From: Nostoc sp. GT001
GTDB taxonomy: Bacteria; Cyanobacteriota; Cyanobacteriia; Cyanobacteriales; Nostocaceae
DNA length: 24,877 bases
Direction of reading: 5' to 3'
NCBI RefSeq assembly: GCF_030382115.1
Contig: NZ_JAUDRJ010000003.1
Location: forward strand, 1,052,696-1,077,572
The notes beneath the pieces are model-generated. The model saw nothing but the letters and a program-made list of their open reading frames with translations, did no database searches and had not been told where the DNA came from. This document shows positions 1 to 8,087 of the stretch, piece by piece. The first letter of the stretch is position 1, and each line of letters opens with the position of its first letter. Position numbers and translations under genes: made by a program.

Positions 1-129
1 AGACTATCTCAAACCTTTGGAGCCGTGAGCGTTTTTGTCTTTATTCATTCAGAGAGGTTACAGGCGTGGTACAGAGTGGATGCTCAGTGTAAAGCTTTTG
101 CTGGAGTATATGAAGATATTACTTTATAG
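1..129 (+). CDS. C-terminal end of an unidentified protein (partial)
   Basis: An open frame enters at the left edge and stops at TAG 127-129, giving 42 residues that end in GVYEDITL. The composition (several aromatic residues, Trp-Tyr, one Cys) is protein-like, but 42 open codons can occur by chance and I do not recognise the family. It lies on the same strand as the replication gene, 244 bp upstream, so it could be the tail of the preceding gene. No function can be assigned. Confidence 0.35.
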   Translation, partial: RLSQTFGAVSVFVFIHSERLQAWYRVDAQCKAFAGVYEDITL

Positions 130-373
130 CGATGTTATAGTGCGATCGCAGAAATTTACTGATAAATAAAAATTAAAAGCGAACAAATATCACAATACAA
201 AATTATTACTTTGGGGATCTAATAGGCAGAATAACCCACTACAGTTCTAACCGATGTGTCTCCGGCAACGAAGTAAAAAAAGGCTCCCAAAAGCCTCGCA
301 ATCTCGCGTATTTAAAAAAAGCAGATGCGTGTTACTGTTTTAATCTCATTGTCTTCCCTTCGCGCCTTTCCCT
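130..373. other. A+T-rich leader and spacer upstream of the CyRepA1 gene
   Basis: This 244-bp spacer is A+T-rich and contains one HIP1 octamer near 143-150. No tandem iterons or DnaA-box cluster could be seen by eye, so an origin is not demonstrated. The main structure is the minus-strand terminator-like hairpin at 275-296. No Shine-Dalgarno sequence precedes the ATG at 374, where the upstream bases are pyrimidine-rich. Confidence 0.5.
275..296 (-). terminator. Intrinsic terminator reading leftward, in the leader of the replication gene
   Basis: On the minus strand this reads AGGCT, a 6-base loop TTTGGG, AGCCT, then seven T residues. That is the arrangement of a rho-independent terminator for a transcript running leftward. 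On the plus strand the A-tract precedes the hairpin, so it should not terminate the rep mRNA. No minus-strand gene lies immediately to the right, which suggests a short antisense transcript over the start of the CyRepA1 gene. Confidence 0.5.
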
Positions 374-3300
374 ATGCATCTGCACTATTTACACCCCCAA
401 CACCTTGAAGAATTAGTCAAGAGTAGTGGTATAGACTTACACTTAGTGCATCTCAATTTTAGGTCGCTCCAAGGTGTAACAGCTTATGAGTACCTGTTGA
501 TTTCTGAGCTACTCCCCCGCACCAATACCGGAATGGTGAAAGCCGGATGGTTACAGCGTTATGCTCACATCACAGAAGGTGGTTGGTGGTGTTCTGGACT
601 AGACCCTCTGAATAATTGGCAAATGATGGAATGGGGATGCTTTAAGCCAAACCAACCCCGACAAAACCACAATGGCAAATCCATCAAGTACGAGCATCCC
701 CCCAGCACACCAACGCGGGTGTTTTGTTTGCGGGTAACGTTGCAAGTGTGGCAGCAAGTCGCTGGGCGTTACAATCTGGTCATGCCCGACAATATCACCA
801 TTACTCCTGATGGCGAAGCTAGAGGCTTTTGGCAATGGGTGATGCAACAGAACATTCCCCTCATTATCTGCGAGGGTGTGAAGAAAGCAGCTACGTTGTT
901 GACGCAAGGATATGTAGCCATTGCCATTCCCGGAATTACCAGTGGTTATCGGGTTGTGAAAGATGAATTTGGTAAAGTTACCCGTCGTCAGCTAATTCCC
1001 GATTTAGCTGCGTTTGCAATTACAAAGCGCAGTTTTTACATTTGCTTTGATTTTGAAACTCAATCCAAGACAATTGCTGCTGTAAATAATGCTATTTCTC
1101 AACTTGGCTGTTTATTCCAACAAAAAAATTGCCCTGTAAAAGTCATCGAACTTCCAGGAATAGAAAAAGGAGTTGATGAGTTTATTGTTGCTAAGGGTGC
1201 AAATAGTTTCGATAAAGTTTATCGCCAAAGTGTTGATTTAGAAATTTATCTTGCTCAAACCAAACCCCACACCGAGTTAAGCCTTCCTGCGGCACTTACC
1301 TTCAACCGTCCTTATATAGGTGAGATACCTTTCCCCACCTCTGGATTAGTAGGAGTCAAATCAGCGAAAGGAACGGGGAAAACTACGGCATTACAAGGCG
1401 TTGTTCAACAAGCAAAAAGTAGAAATCAACCCGTTTTGTTAATTACTCACAGAATCCTACTTGGACGATTCTTATGTGAAAAAATTGGTATTCAATGGGG
1501 AACGCATAAAGAAGATGGCGACAAAAAGATTAATAAAACACTTACCCCTGCTCCTCCTATCCTCCGCTCTCTCTTTCCTCCGCAATCCCTAGGATTGTGT
1601 GTTGATTCTATTTGGAAACTTAACCCGGAAAATTGGCGCGGGGCAATAGTAATTTTAGATGAAGTGGAGCAATCTTTATGGCATCTGTTAAATAGTAATA
1701 CTTGTAAGCATAAGCGGGTAAAAATCTTAAAACTATTCCAGCAACTTATTGCAACAGTTTTAACTAGTGGGGGATTGGTAATTGCCCAAGATGCTGATTT
1801 ATCAGATGTTTCACTTGAATATTTGCAGGGATTGGCAGGAATTAAATTAACACCTTGGGTAGTTCTCAATCAGTGGAAGCCTCAACAAGGTTGGGATATA
1901 ACTTTTTATGATTCACCGAACCCAACACCGCTAATTCACCAACTAGAATTGGATTTACTCGCTGGACGTAAATGTTATGTTACTACCGATAGTCGGGCTG
2001 GGCGTTATAGTTGTGAAACAATTGAACGTTATCTGAAAGAACGGCTACAAAAATTACGGCGACAATTTCCTAAAACTCTAGTAGTTAGTAGTCACACTAC
2101 AAACACACCTGGACACGCAGCAGTTGATTTTATTGCAGCTATTAACCAAAAAATCTCTGAATATGACGGCGTTTTTGTTACCCCTAGTCTTGGTACAGGA
2201 ATTAGTATTGATGTCCAACATTTCGACCGGGTTTATGGCATTTTTCAAGGGGTAATTCCTGACTCGGAAGCAAGACAAGCGTTAGCAAGAGTCCGGGATG
2301 ATGTACCGCGTGTTGTCTGGTGTGCTAAACGAGGTATTGGTCTAATTGGTAGTGGGAGTACAAATTATCGCTTGTTATCTGATTGGTATCAAGAAAATCA
2401 AAAAGAAAACTTAGCTTTGCTGAGTCCCCTACATAAAATAGATGTGGATTTACCCTTAGTTTATGACCCAATTCATTTGCGAACTTGGGCAAAGTTATCT
2501 GCAAGGGTAAATGCTTCTATTCGCCTTTACCGACAATCAATGCAAGATGGTTTGATTGCTGATGGGCATCAAATTCAGGTGCGGAGTAATGCCGTTCACA
2601 ATAATATTATTCGAGATTTACGTCTGGCATTTTTGGCAACTGATGCCGATGATTTAGCTACCCGCAAAAGGTTAATTTTAGAAATTGTTAAAGTTCAAAA
2701 AGATTGGGCACAAAGCCGTCAAAAAGCTAAAGAAATTAAACGTAAAATTAAAGAAATTAAGCAGCAGAATCAATTATCGGTAGCATCTGCTGTAGCTAAT
2801 GCTAAAGATATTGATTATGTGGAGTATGAGCAGTTATTAGTTAAGCATTCCCTAACGGATGGAGAACGCAACCAAATTAATAAATATGTTCTTAGACAAA
2901 GATATGGTGTAGAAATTACTCCTTGGCTGAAATTGCAGGATGAACAAGGATATTATCGTCAGTTATTAATCCACTATTATTTAACTCACGAAAGCGAATA
3001 TTTTCACGTTAGAGATGAGCAAGAGTGGCATCAGCAATTGTCTTGGGGTGAAGGGAAAGTTTTTCTCCCAGATTTAAAAACTTATACGCTCAAGGTTGAA
3101 GCTATGAGAGCTTTAGGAATGCTTCAGTTTCTCGAAGAAAAACGCGAATTTAATGAAAACGACACAGATTTGATATTGCTGAAAAATATTGCTTTCCAGC
3201 ATAGTAAGCATATTAAAAGAGCGCTTGGTATTAATTTAGTCGGTGAGAAAGAGCAGGTTTCAGCAATAAAAATACTCGGTCGACTGTTAAATTTGTTGGG

Positions 3301-3541
3301 TTTGAAGCTGAAACGAGTTAATGAGGTTTATCAAATTGATTTAGAAACTCTATATGATGGCAGGGAGAAAATATTTGCTGTTTGGCATCAACGAGATGAG
3401 TTAATGTTGGCTCATGTTAAGAGTGTTGGTTATGAATTGCCTGATTATTCTTCAGACTGGAAGTTTGAAATTATGCAAACGAAGTCTGAAAAGGCTAACC
3501 AGATGGTGTCTATGCCTACTCTTCCGTTATCAGCGATATAG
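374..3541 (+). CDS. CyRepA1-family replication protein (DUF3854 Toprim-like domain plus P-loop helicase region)
   Basis: The 1055-residue product resembles the cyanobacterial plasmid replication protein family CyRepA1, thought to prime and unwind DNA at plasmid origins. Residues about 100-290 form a DUF3854/Toprim-like primase region: ICEGVKKA with the acidic E167, the acidic pair D226/E228 in CFDFE, and KGVDEF. A P-loop follows (SAKGTGKTT, 330-338; the usual first glycine is Ser), then a Walker B motif ILDEVEQ with D429/E430. The rest is consistent with a helicase core, a lysine-rich charged helix near 775-800 and a C-terminal replication-protein tail. The length is usual for the family and no frameshift is seen. 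The ATG at 374 lacks a Shine-Dalgarno sequence. It is common on plasmids and can occur in integrated elements; no partition or relaxase genes are visible here. Family assignment is fairly sure; origin activity is inferred. Confidence 0.85.
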   Translation: MHLHYLHPQHLEELVKSSGIDLHLVHLNFRSLQGVTAYEYLLISELLPRTNTGMVKAGWLQRYAHITEGGWWCSGLDPLNNWQMMEWGCFKPNQPRQNHNGKSIKYEHPPSTPTRVFCLRVTLQVWQQVAGRYNLVMPDNITITPDGEARGFWQWVMQQNIPLIICEGVKKAATLLTQGYVAIAIPGITSGYRVVKDEFGKVTRRQLIPDLAAFAITKRSFYICFDFETQSKTIAAVNNAISQLGCLFQQKNCPVKVIELPGIEKGVDEFIVAKGANSFDKVYRQSVDLEIYLAQTKPHTELSLPAALTFNRPYIGEIPFPTSGLVGVKSAKGTGKTTALQGVVQQAKSRNQPVLLITHRILLGRFLCEKIGIQWGTHKEDGDKKINKTLTPAPPILRSLFPPQSLGLCVDSIWKLNPENWRGAIVILDEVEQSLWHLLNSNTCKHKRVKILKLFQQLIATVLTSGGLVIAQDADLSDVSLEYLQGLAGIKLTPWVVLNQWKPQQGWDITFYDSPNPTPLIHQLELDLLAGRKCYVTTDSRAGRYSCETIERYLKERLQKLRRQFPKTLVVSSHTTNTPGHAAVDFIAAINQKISEYDGVFVTPSLGTGISIDVQHFDRVYGIFQGVIPDSEARQALARVRDDVPRVVWCAKRGIGLIGSGSTNYRLLSDWYQENQKENLALLSPLHKIDVDLPLVYDPIHLRTWAKLSARVNASIRLYRQSMQDGLIADGHQIQVRSNAVHNNIIRDLRLAFLATDADDLATRKRLILEIVKVQKDWAQSRQKAKEIKRKIKEIKQQNQLSVASAVANAKDIDYVEYEQLLVKHSLTDGERNQINKYVLRQRYGVEITPWLKLQDEQGYYRQLLIHYYLTHESEYFHVRDEQEWHQQLSWGEGKVFLPDLKTYTLKVEAMRALGMLQFLEEKREFNENDTDLILLKNIAFQHSKHIKRALGINLVGEKEQVSAIKILGRLLNLLGLKLKRVNEVYQIDLETLYDGREKIFAVWHQRDELMLAHVKSVGYELPDYSSDWKFEIMQTKSEKANQMVSMPTLPLSAI
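428..456 (-). promoter_or_regulatory. Candidate antisense promoter inside the 5' end of the CyRepA1 gene
   Basis: Reading the minus strand, TTGAGA (456-451) is followed by a 17-base spacer and TATACC (433-428). This is 5/6 and 4/6 of the sigma-70 consensus at ideal spacing, although the -10 lacks the conserved final T. A start near 421 and the terminator at 275-281 would give an RNA of about 145 nt, complementary to the leader and first codons of the replication gene. This is prediction from sequence only. Confidence 0.3.
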
Positions 3542-3592
3542 CAATCCTGAATTATTTGTGAGAATTGCAAAGTGTAGATGATTGGTATTTCA

Positions 3593-3612
3593 AGACGCGA
3601 TAAATCGCGTCT
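3593..3612. repeat. Perfect hairpin repeat AGACGCGAT-AA-ATCGCGTCT
   Basis: A 9-bp perfect stem with a 2-base loop, followed by CTCTACAA. A related but decayed copy lies at 10507-10531 and a shorter relative at 19266-19283. The three intergenic locations and shared core (CGAT-AA/GA-ATCG) point to one dispersed repeat family. It sits 51 bp after the CyRepA1 stop and lacks a T-run, so terminator function is uncertain. Confidence 0.7.
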
Positions 3613-3724
3613 CTACAATTGGGTTTTGGGCATTGGTCTTTGCCTAATTGGAATAATTTTCAAAATATATCGTTAACAATCCTGATGCTTTAGGCTAGAT
3701 AATGTCAAAAGCCAAAAAAATTAT

Positions 3725-5542
3725 ATGAATGCGGAAGATTTTTTCAACCAAGGATTAAAGCATAATCTACAAGGGGAGTATCAAGCCGCGATCGCAGCTT
3801 ACACCCAAGCAATCAAGCTAAATCCTGATTATGCCGAAGCTTACCATAATCGAGGGCTGATTTTAAGTGGTCAACTCAAAGATTATCGCACTGCGATCGC
3901 TAACTTCAATCACGCCATCGAAATCAATCCCAATTTTGCCATAGCGTATTACAACCGGGCTAATGCTCGTTACTTTTTAGCCGATTATCAAGGCGCGATC
4001 GCAGATCATAACGTAGCATTACAAATCGATCCCAATCTGGCGCAATCTTACCACAGCCGTGGAAATGCCTACTTTGCTTTGGAAAACTACGACAAAGCGA
4101 TCGCAGATTATATCCAAACAATCGAAATGAGTACCCAATTAGCTGATAATATCAATATTGATATTGCTAATGCTTATCATAATCGCGGCGTAACTCGTTT
4201 TGAACGTGGCGATCATCAAGGGGCAATCGCAGATTTTCAGCAAGCTTTACAATGGCATCCCCATTTTGCCGCAGCTTACAGCAATCGGGGTAATATTCAC
4301 CAGATTTTAGGCAATTATCAGGAAGCGATCGCTGACCATAACCAAGCATTACAATTAGATCCTAACTTGGCGGAGGCTTATCATAACCGAGGTAATGCCC
4401 ACTACGCTTTAGCAGATTATCAAAATGCGATCGCAGATTACAACCGCGCCCTAGAAATCAATCCTAACTTTGCCGGAGCGTACTATAATCGTGGTCTGGT
4501 GCTTGCTCACCTCAAAAACTATCATCAAGCAATTGAAGACTTTAACCAAGCATTAAATCTGAATCCTGATGATGTGCAAGCTTATTGTGAGCGTGGTCTG
4601 GTTCGTAGTAATCTTGAAGATTACAAGGGTGCGATCGCAGATTATGACCAAGCTTTACAAGAAAACCCGACTCTAGCTTTAGTATACGGCTTTCGGGCAA
4701 ACGCTCGTCGGCGATTGGGAGATTATCAAGGTGCAATTGAAGATAGCAATCGCCTATTACAACTCAATCCTAGTTTAGCAGAAGGATATTGCGATCGCGC
4801 GGCGGCTCGTCGTTCTGTAGGAGATCATAAAGGCGCAATTAAAGATTACGATCGAGCATTGCAAATTAATGATAACTTAGCCGCAGCTTATTATGGTCGG
4901 AGTATTGCTCGTGAAGCTCTACAAGATTTACAGGGAGCAATTGATGATAACACTCAAGCGATAAAGCTTGTTCCTGATTTTTCCCAAGCGTATTGCAATC
5001 GGGGAAATGCTCGTCGTCTTTTGGGGGATGAACAAGGAGCGCTCACAGATTATAATCAAGCATTAAAAATTAATCCTGATTTAATTGAAGCATATTACAA
5101 CCGGGGTTCTACCCACTACGCTTTAGAAGAATATGAAAGTGCGATCGCAGATTACACCCAAGCTTTGCAAATAAATCCCCAATCTGCTGCATTTTACAGC
5201 GATCGGGCCAATGCTCGCTATGCCCTAGAAGATTATCAACACGCAATAGAAGATTACAGTCGAGCGATCGCGCTTGACCCCAGCTTTGCCGAAGACTGGT
5301 ACAATCGGGGTCGTAGCCGTTCTCTGTTGGGAGATTTACAAGGAGCGCTTACAGACTTAAACCAAGCCTTACAGCGTCAGCCGAATTGGGCTTCAGCTTA
5401 CATCCTTCGGGCAGATGTCTACCGGAATTTGGGAGACTCTCAAGGAGCAATTGCGGATTTCCAGAAATCCGCAGACTTGTATTATCAAGAAGGAAATATC
5501 CAGTATTACCAACAAATTATTGAACTAATTGAACAGCTTTGA
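3725..5542 (+). CDS. Tetratricopeptide repeat (TPR) protein, 17 repeats
   Basis: The 605-residue protein is almost entirely TPR. I count 17 consecutive units of about 34 residues with the pattern AYxNRGxxxxxLGDYxxAIADYxxALxINPxx. Unit 4 is expanded by about seven residues (STQLADNINID). There is no signal peptide, membrane segment or attached catalytic domain, so a cytoplasmic protein-binding solenoid is expected; the partner is unknown. The C-terminal 20 residues form a capping helix. The reading frame contains about ten HIP1 octamers, most in the same place in the repeat, where GCGATCGCA encodes Ala-Ile-Ala of the second helix. The ATG at 3725 has no good Shine-Dalgarno sequence. A hairpin follows the stop. 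The TPR assignment is certain; the role is not known. Confidence 0.9.
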   Translation: MNAEDFFNQGLKHNLQGEYQAAIAAYTQAIKLNPDYAEAYHNRGLILSGQLKDYRTAIANFNHAIEINPNFAIAYYNRANARYFLADYQGAIADHNVALQIDPNLAQSYHSRGNAYFALENYDKAIADYIQTIEMSTQLADNINIDIANAYHNRGVTRFERGDHQGAIADFQQALQWHPHFAAAYSNRGNIHQILGNYQEAIADHNQALQLDPNLAEAYHNRGNAHYALADYQNAIADYNRALEINPNFAGAYYNRGLVLAHLKNYHQAIEDFNQALNLNPDDVQAYCERGLVRSNLEDYKGAIADYDQALQENPTLALVYGFRANARRRLGDYQGAIEDSNRLLQLNPSLAEGYCDRAAARRSVGDHKGAIKDYDRALQINDNLAAAYYGRSIAREALQDLQGAIDDNTQAIKLVPDFSQAYCNRGNARRLLGDEQGALTDYNQALKINPDLIEAYYNRGSTHYALEEYESAIADYTQALQINPQSAAFYSDRANARYALEDYQHAIEDYSRAIALDPSFAEDWYNRGRSRSLLGDLQGALTDLNQALQRQPNWASAYILRADVYRNLGDSQGAIADFQKSADLYYQEGNIQYYQQIIELIEQL

Positions 5543-5549
5543 AGAACCC

Positions 5550-5582
5550 CACCCCGCCTAACAGTGCAATTTAGACGGGGTG
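5550..5582 (+). terminator. Hairpin after the TPR gene, possible terminator
   Basis: CACCCCGCCTAA (5550-5561) pairs with TTAGACGGGGTG (5571-5582) with one mismatch, leaving a 9-base loop. It begins 8 bp after the TPR stop. The following sequence is T-rich only after about ten bases, so this is an imperfect intrinsic terminator. The first bases (GAAGAACCCCACC) also match, in inverse orientation, the end of the repeat near 7510-7523. Confidence 0.5.
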
Positions 5583-5791
5583 ATTTGTCGTAAACATTTT
5601 TGTATTATTAGTTTTGTTGTATAAAAAAATACTTTTATATAAGCCATGAGAAAGGCGATAAGCTAGGATTAAAATTTCTGGCTAACAGTGGAATTTTGAG
5701 AGTATCAACCAAATTCTTTCTGTTCGTTGTTGCCAAAACCAGATGCTCCCCACTCACACCCCCTATTTTTCTTGAAAATATCTGAAAATAT

Positions 5792-7084
5792 ATGAAATTT
5801 AGAACCTTCAAATATCCTTTCGCACTCATCCTAGTCAGCTTCGGTTTTTTGCAGATAGCTGATGCTCAAACTCCTGTAGCTGAAACCTCCAAGCTATCTC
5901 AAGAAGTTTCTGTACTTCGGAAACAGGGCCCAAAAGGGTTAGAAGTATTTCTTAAATCCCATGCTAAGACGTTAAATACCGCTTCTTCAGGAGCAGCTCT
6001 ACCTTCCCCTGCACTTCGGCTAGCTTTAGACGAACTTTGTCAACAACGGGACTGTTACGCCTCTCGTTTGTATTGGTACACTGATATAGAACAAGCCAAA
6101 GCTGCTGCTAAAACCAGTGGTAAACCTATTCTATCTCTGCGGTTATTGGGTAGGCTGAATCAAGATTTGAGTTGTGCCAATAGTAGATTCTTCAGGGTAG
6201 CACTGTATCCGAATGTTGAAATTTCTAAGCTACTTCAAGACCGCTTTATTTTGCATTGGCAATCAGTGCGCCCTGTACCCAAAGTAACTATTGATTTTGG
6301 CGACGGACGCAAGTTGGAGCGAACGATTACAGGCAATAGCATTCATTATGTATTGGATGCATCGGGTCGTCCAATTGATGCTATTCCAGGATTATATAGT
6401 CCCAAAGGGTTTTTGCGACAGCTACAGCAGGCTGAATTAGCAGTAAAAAATTACAGTAAACTTACACCAAGCGATCGCGAGTCTTATTTAAGAAAATACC
6501 ACAGCGATCGCTTAAATTCTATCCAAGCCCAATGGGTTGCAGATTTATCCCGCCTAGGTATCCAGTCTCCCCCGAAGTTGGTAGAAATTCCCAGCAATCC
6601 CAGTCAACCACCGACAGCAGAAATAGCAAGCTCTCTAGCTGTTTCTAAAATGAGAGTTGAAACGCCAATGCTAACTGCTCTCCAGTCTGGTGCTGAACGA
6701 AATCAAAACGCCTTAGCTGAAATTACTGACCAGAAAGTTTGGGACAAAATCGCTCAACTCTATGCTGCCGATGTCAAGCTAGATCAAAACAGCATTTCTC
6801 TAATCAAAGCTAAAAAGTCTCAGTCTGTCAACACTCCAGAAGATAATTTGCCGATAATAGTGAAAAATTTTGAAGCCACAATGGCTTTAGATACAGTCAG
6901 AAATGAATATATGCTGCACAGCCAAATTCATCAATGGTTTATGCAGGGTAAGCAAACAAGGAGTGTGGAAGCGCTTAATGAACAAGTATACGGACAACTA
7001 TTTTTAACTCCTAGTTCTGACCCTTGGTTGGGGCTTTTTCCCAGCGATAGCTACAGCGCCATTGATAATGATGGCATTCGTTAG
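5792..7084 (+). CDS. Exported thioredoxin-like domain protein
   Basis: The 430-residue protein begins with a signal peptide (hydrophobic 8-23, likely cleavage after ADA at 25), so it should be periplasmic or secreted. Residues about 92-212 resemble the thioredoxin-like fold used by DUF255/YyaL-like and thiol-disulfide proteins: an A-rich helix, GKPILSLRLLG, SCANSRFF, then a beta strand and YVLDASGRPI. At the usual CxxC position only one cysteine remains (C128 in LSCANS), so classic disulfide exchange is doubtful; C83 and C88 lie just upstream. The C-terminal half (220-430) is Gln/Ser-rich with no recognised domain and ends near DPWLGLFPSD. The ATG at 5792 has no obvious Shine-Dalgarno sequence, but the signal peptide supports this start. 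The gene is flanked by spacers and is probably transcribed alone. Confidence 0.65.
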   Translation: MKFRTFKYPFALILVSFGFLQIADAQTPVAETSKLSQEVSVLRKQGPKGLEVFLKSHAKTLNTASSGAALPSPALRLALDELCQQRDCYASRLYWYTDIEQAKAAAKTSGKPILSLRLLGRLNQDLSCANSRFFRVALYPNVEISKLLQDRFILHWQSVRPVPKVTIDFGDGRKLERTITGNSIHYVLDASGRPIDAIPGLYSPKGFLRQLQQAELAVKNYSKLTPSDRESYLRKYHSDRLNSIQAQWVADLSRLGIQSPPKLVEIPSNPSQPPTAEIASSLAVSKMRVETPMLTALQSGAERNQNALAEITDQKVWDKIAQLYAADVKLDQNSISLIKAKKSQSVNTPEDNLPIIVKNFEATMALDTVRNEYMLHSQIHQWFMQGKQTRSVEALNEQVYGQLFLTPSSDPWLGLFPSDSYSAIDNDGIR

Positions 7085-7110
7085 TAGCTCATAAACTGAT
7101 GTAAGTAAAA

Positions 7111-7156
7111 AGGAGTGATGAGATTTTATAGCATTGACACCTCACCCATCACTCCT
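7111..7156. repeat. Inverted repeat AGGAGTGATG / CATCACTCCT
   Basis: Perfect 10-bp arms (7111-7120 and 7147-7156) enclose 26 bp, starting 26 bp after the stop of the exported thioredoxin-like gene. It could act in mRNA 3'-end formation, but there is no T-run. Similar GGAGTGATGAG-type motifs are common spacer repeats in Nostoc-type genomes (recollection, not checked). Confidence 0.5.
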
Positions 7157-7350
7157 CATAACTTGCGCGTTGATTAGCTGTTACGCATTGTTAAATTACA
7201 CCAGCTTACTACTTCATTTATCCTCTAACTAAAGAGGCGGATAATTATTAAGTTAATACGTGCTTTTGTATACAAATATTTTTAACTTATTAATATCTAT
7301 CTTTGCAATTCTAGATATACGAGTTCGACTATTGCTTGTTCTCACTAGTT

Positions 7351-7557
7351 TTATATCATGTCCGCATAATTAGTTATGCTAACCACAGTCATTGCACCCC
7401 ACACGCCAGATGCTCCACTTGGGGAGACCCCATCGCCCTTGGCGTCTCCCCTTGGGAGAAGACCGCACTGGCTCCCCTTAATCCCCTCCCCGCTCTTCGG
7501 GAGGGGCGGGGGTGGGGTTCTTCGGGTTTAATGAGCAATCAAGCGGACATGATATTA
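7351..7557. mobile_element. MITE-like element of about 207 bp with 15-bp terminal inverted repeats
   Basis: TTATATCATGTCCGC (7351-7365) is the inverse of 7543-7557 with one mismatch; the central 13 bases are perfect. Between them lies GC-rich, strongly folded DNA: GGGGAGAC (7421-7428) pairs with GTCTCCCC (7444-7451), and CCCCTCCC (7483-7490) pairs with GGGAGGGG (7499-7506). The flanks ACTAGTT (7344-7350) and ACTCGTT (7557-7563, sharing one base with the arm) match at 6 of 7 and may be a decayed target duplication. There is no transposase inside. This fits a non-autonomous element or a palindromic dispersed repeat. Confidence 0.55.
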
Positions 7558-7820
7558 CTCGTTATCTGTGCCAGATAGTTCCATAATGAATTTGAAAATC
7601 AAAAGGCTTTAGTTCCCAACTCCTTAAATAACTTGGGGAATCTTGTTGTGAATTTTATGAATAGACAACGTATTCAGAATCACAAACAAACTTAACTTAG
7701 ATTCTATGCCTTTAGTAGTAGTTGCTTGACTCCTGTGATGGAAGTTGGGGAAAGTCTTATCAGTTATTCTTAGTAACAATGGAAACAATTATCATTAGCA
7801 CTAAATAATTCATTGGGGGA

Positions 7821-7934
7821 ATGACAAAATGGATTAAACAATGATACTCAGAAATTAAAGTTGAGATGCAGGGTTTTCCGACTGTGATATCTTATCTAAT
7901 TTCTTTGCTAGTCATCATTTTGACTGGCTTATAA
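7821..7934 (+). pseudogene. Interrupted small ORF encoding a hydrophobic peptide
   Basis: From ATG 7821 one frame reads MTKWIKQ, a TGA at 7842-7844, then 29 codons to TAA 7932-7934. The last 22 residues start at a second ATG (7866) and are strongly hydrophobic (PTVISYLISLLVIILTGL), like a single membrane helix. The ATG follows a G-run (GGGGGA) placed too close for a normal ribosome site. It may be a small membrane protein broken by one nonsense mutation, a 22-residue peptide from ATG 7866, or chance. Confidence 0.25.
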
Positions 7935-8027
7935 GTTTAGTCAAAAATTAGCATAATCTTAGAATGGGAGATTTGGCGCTCGTATTAGGAAACTCGAAAT
8001 AAAAAAATAAAAATACTCAACTACTTA

Positions 8028-8087
8028 TTGTGGGGTGGGCGTCTCGCCCGCCCCAAGCGAAGGGTGGACAAGATGTCCACCCCACAA
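8028..8087. repeat. GC-rich hairpin repeat with competing stems
   Basis: TTGTGGGGTGG (8028-8038) is a perfect inverse of CCACCCCACAA (8077-8087). Inside are two small hairpins: GGGCG-TCT-CGCCC (8037-8049) and GTGGACA-AGA-TGTCCAC (8064-8080). The outer arm overlaps each inner hairpin, so the outer and inner folds compete. It is an isolated GC-rich block in A+T-rich DNA, as expected of a dispersed cyanobacterial spacer repeat. Confidence 0.65.

Noticed and set aside
130..373. Iterons or a replication origin upstream of CyRepA1
   Set aside because: No tandem direct repeats or DnaA-box cluster visible by eye; only an A+T-rich spacer and one hairpin.
7336..7578. Open frame of 80 codons
   Set aside because: It lies almost entirely within the inverted-repeat-bounded element and encodes low-complexity residues from GC-rich hairpins; no protein features.
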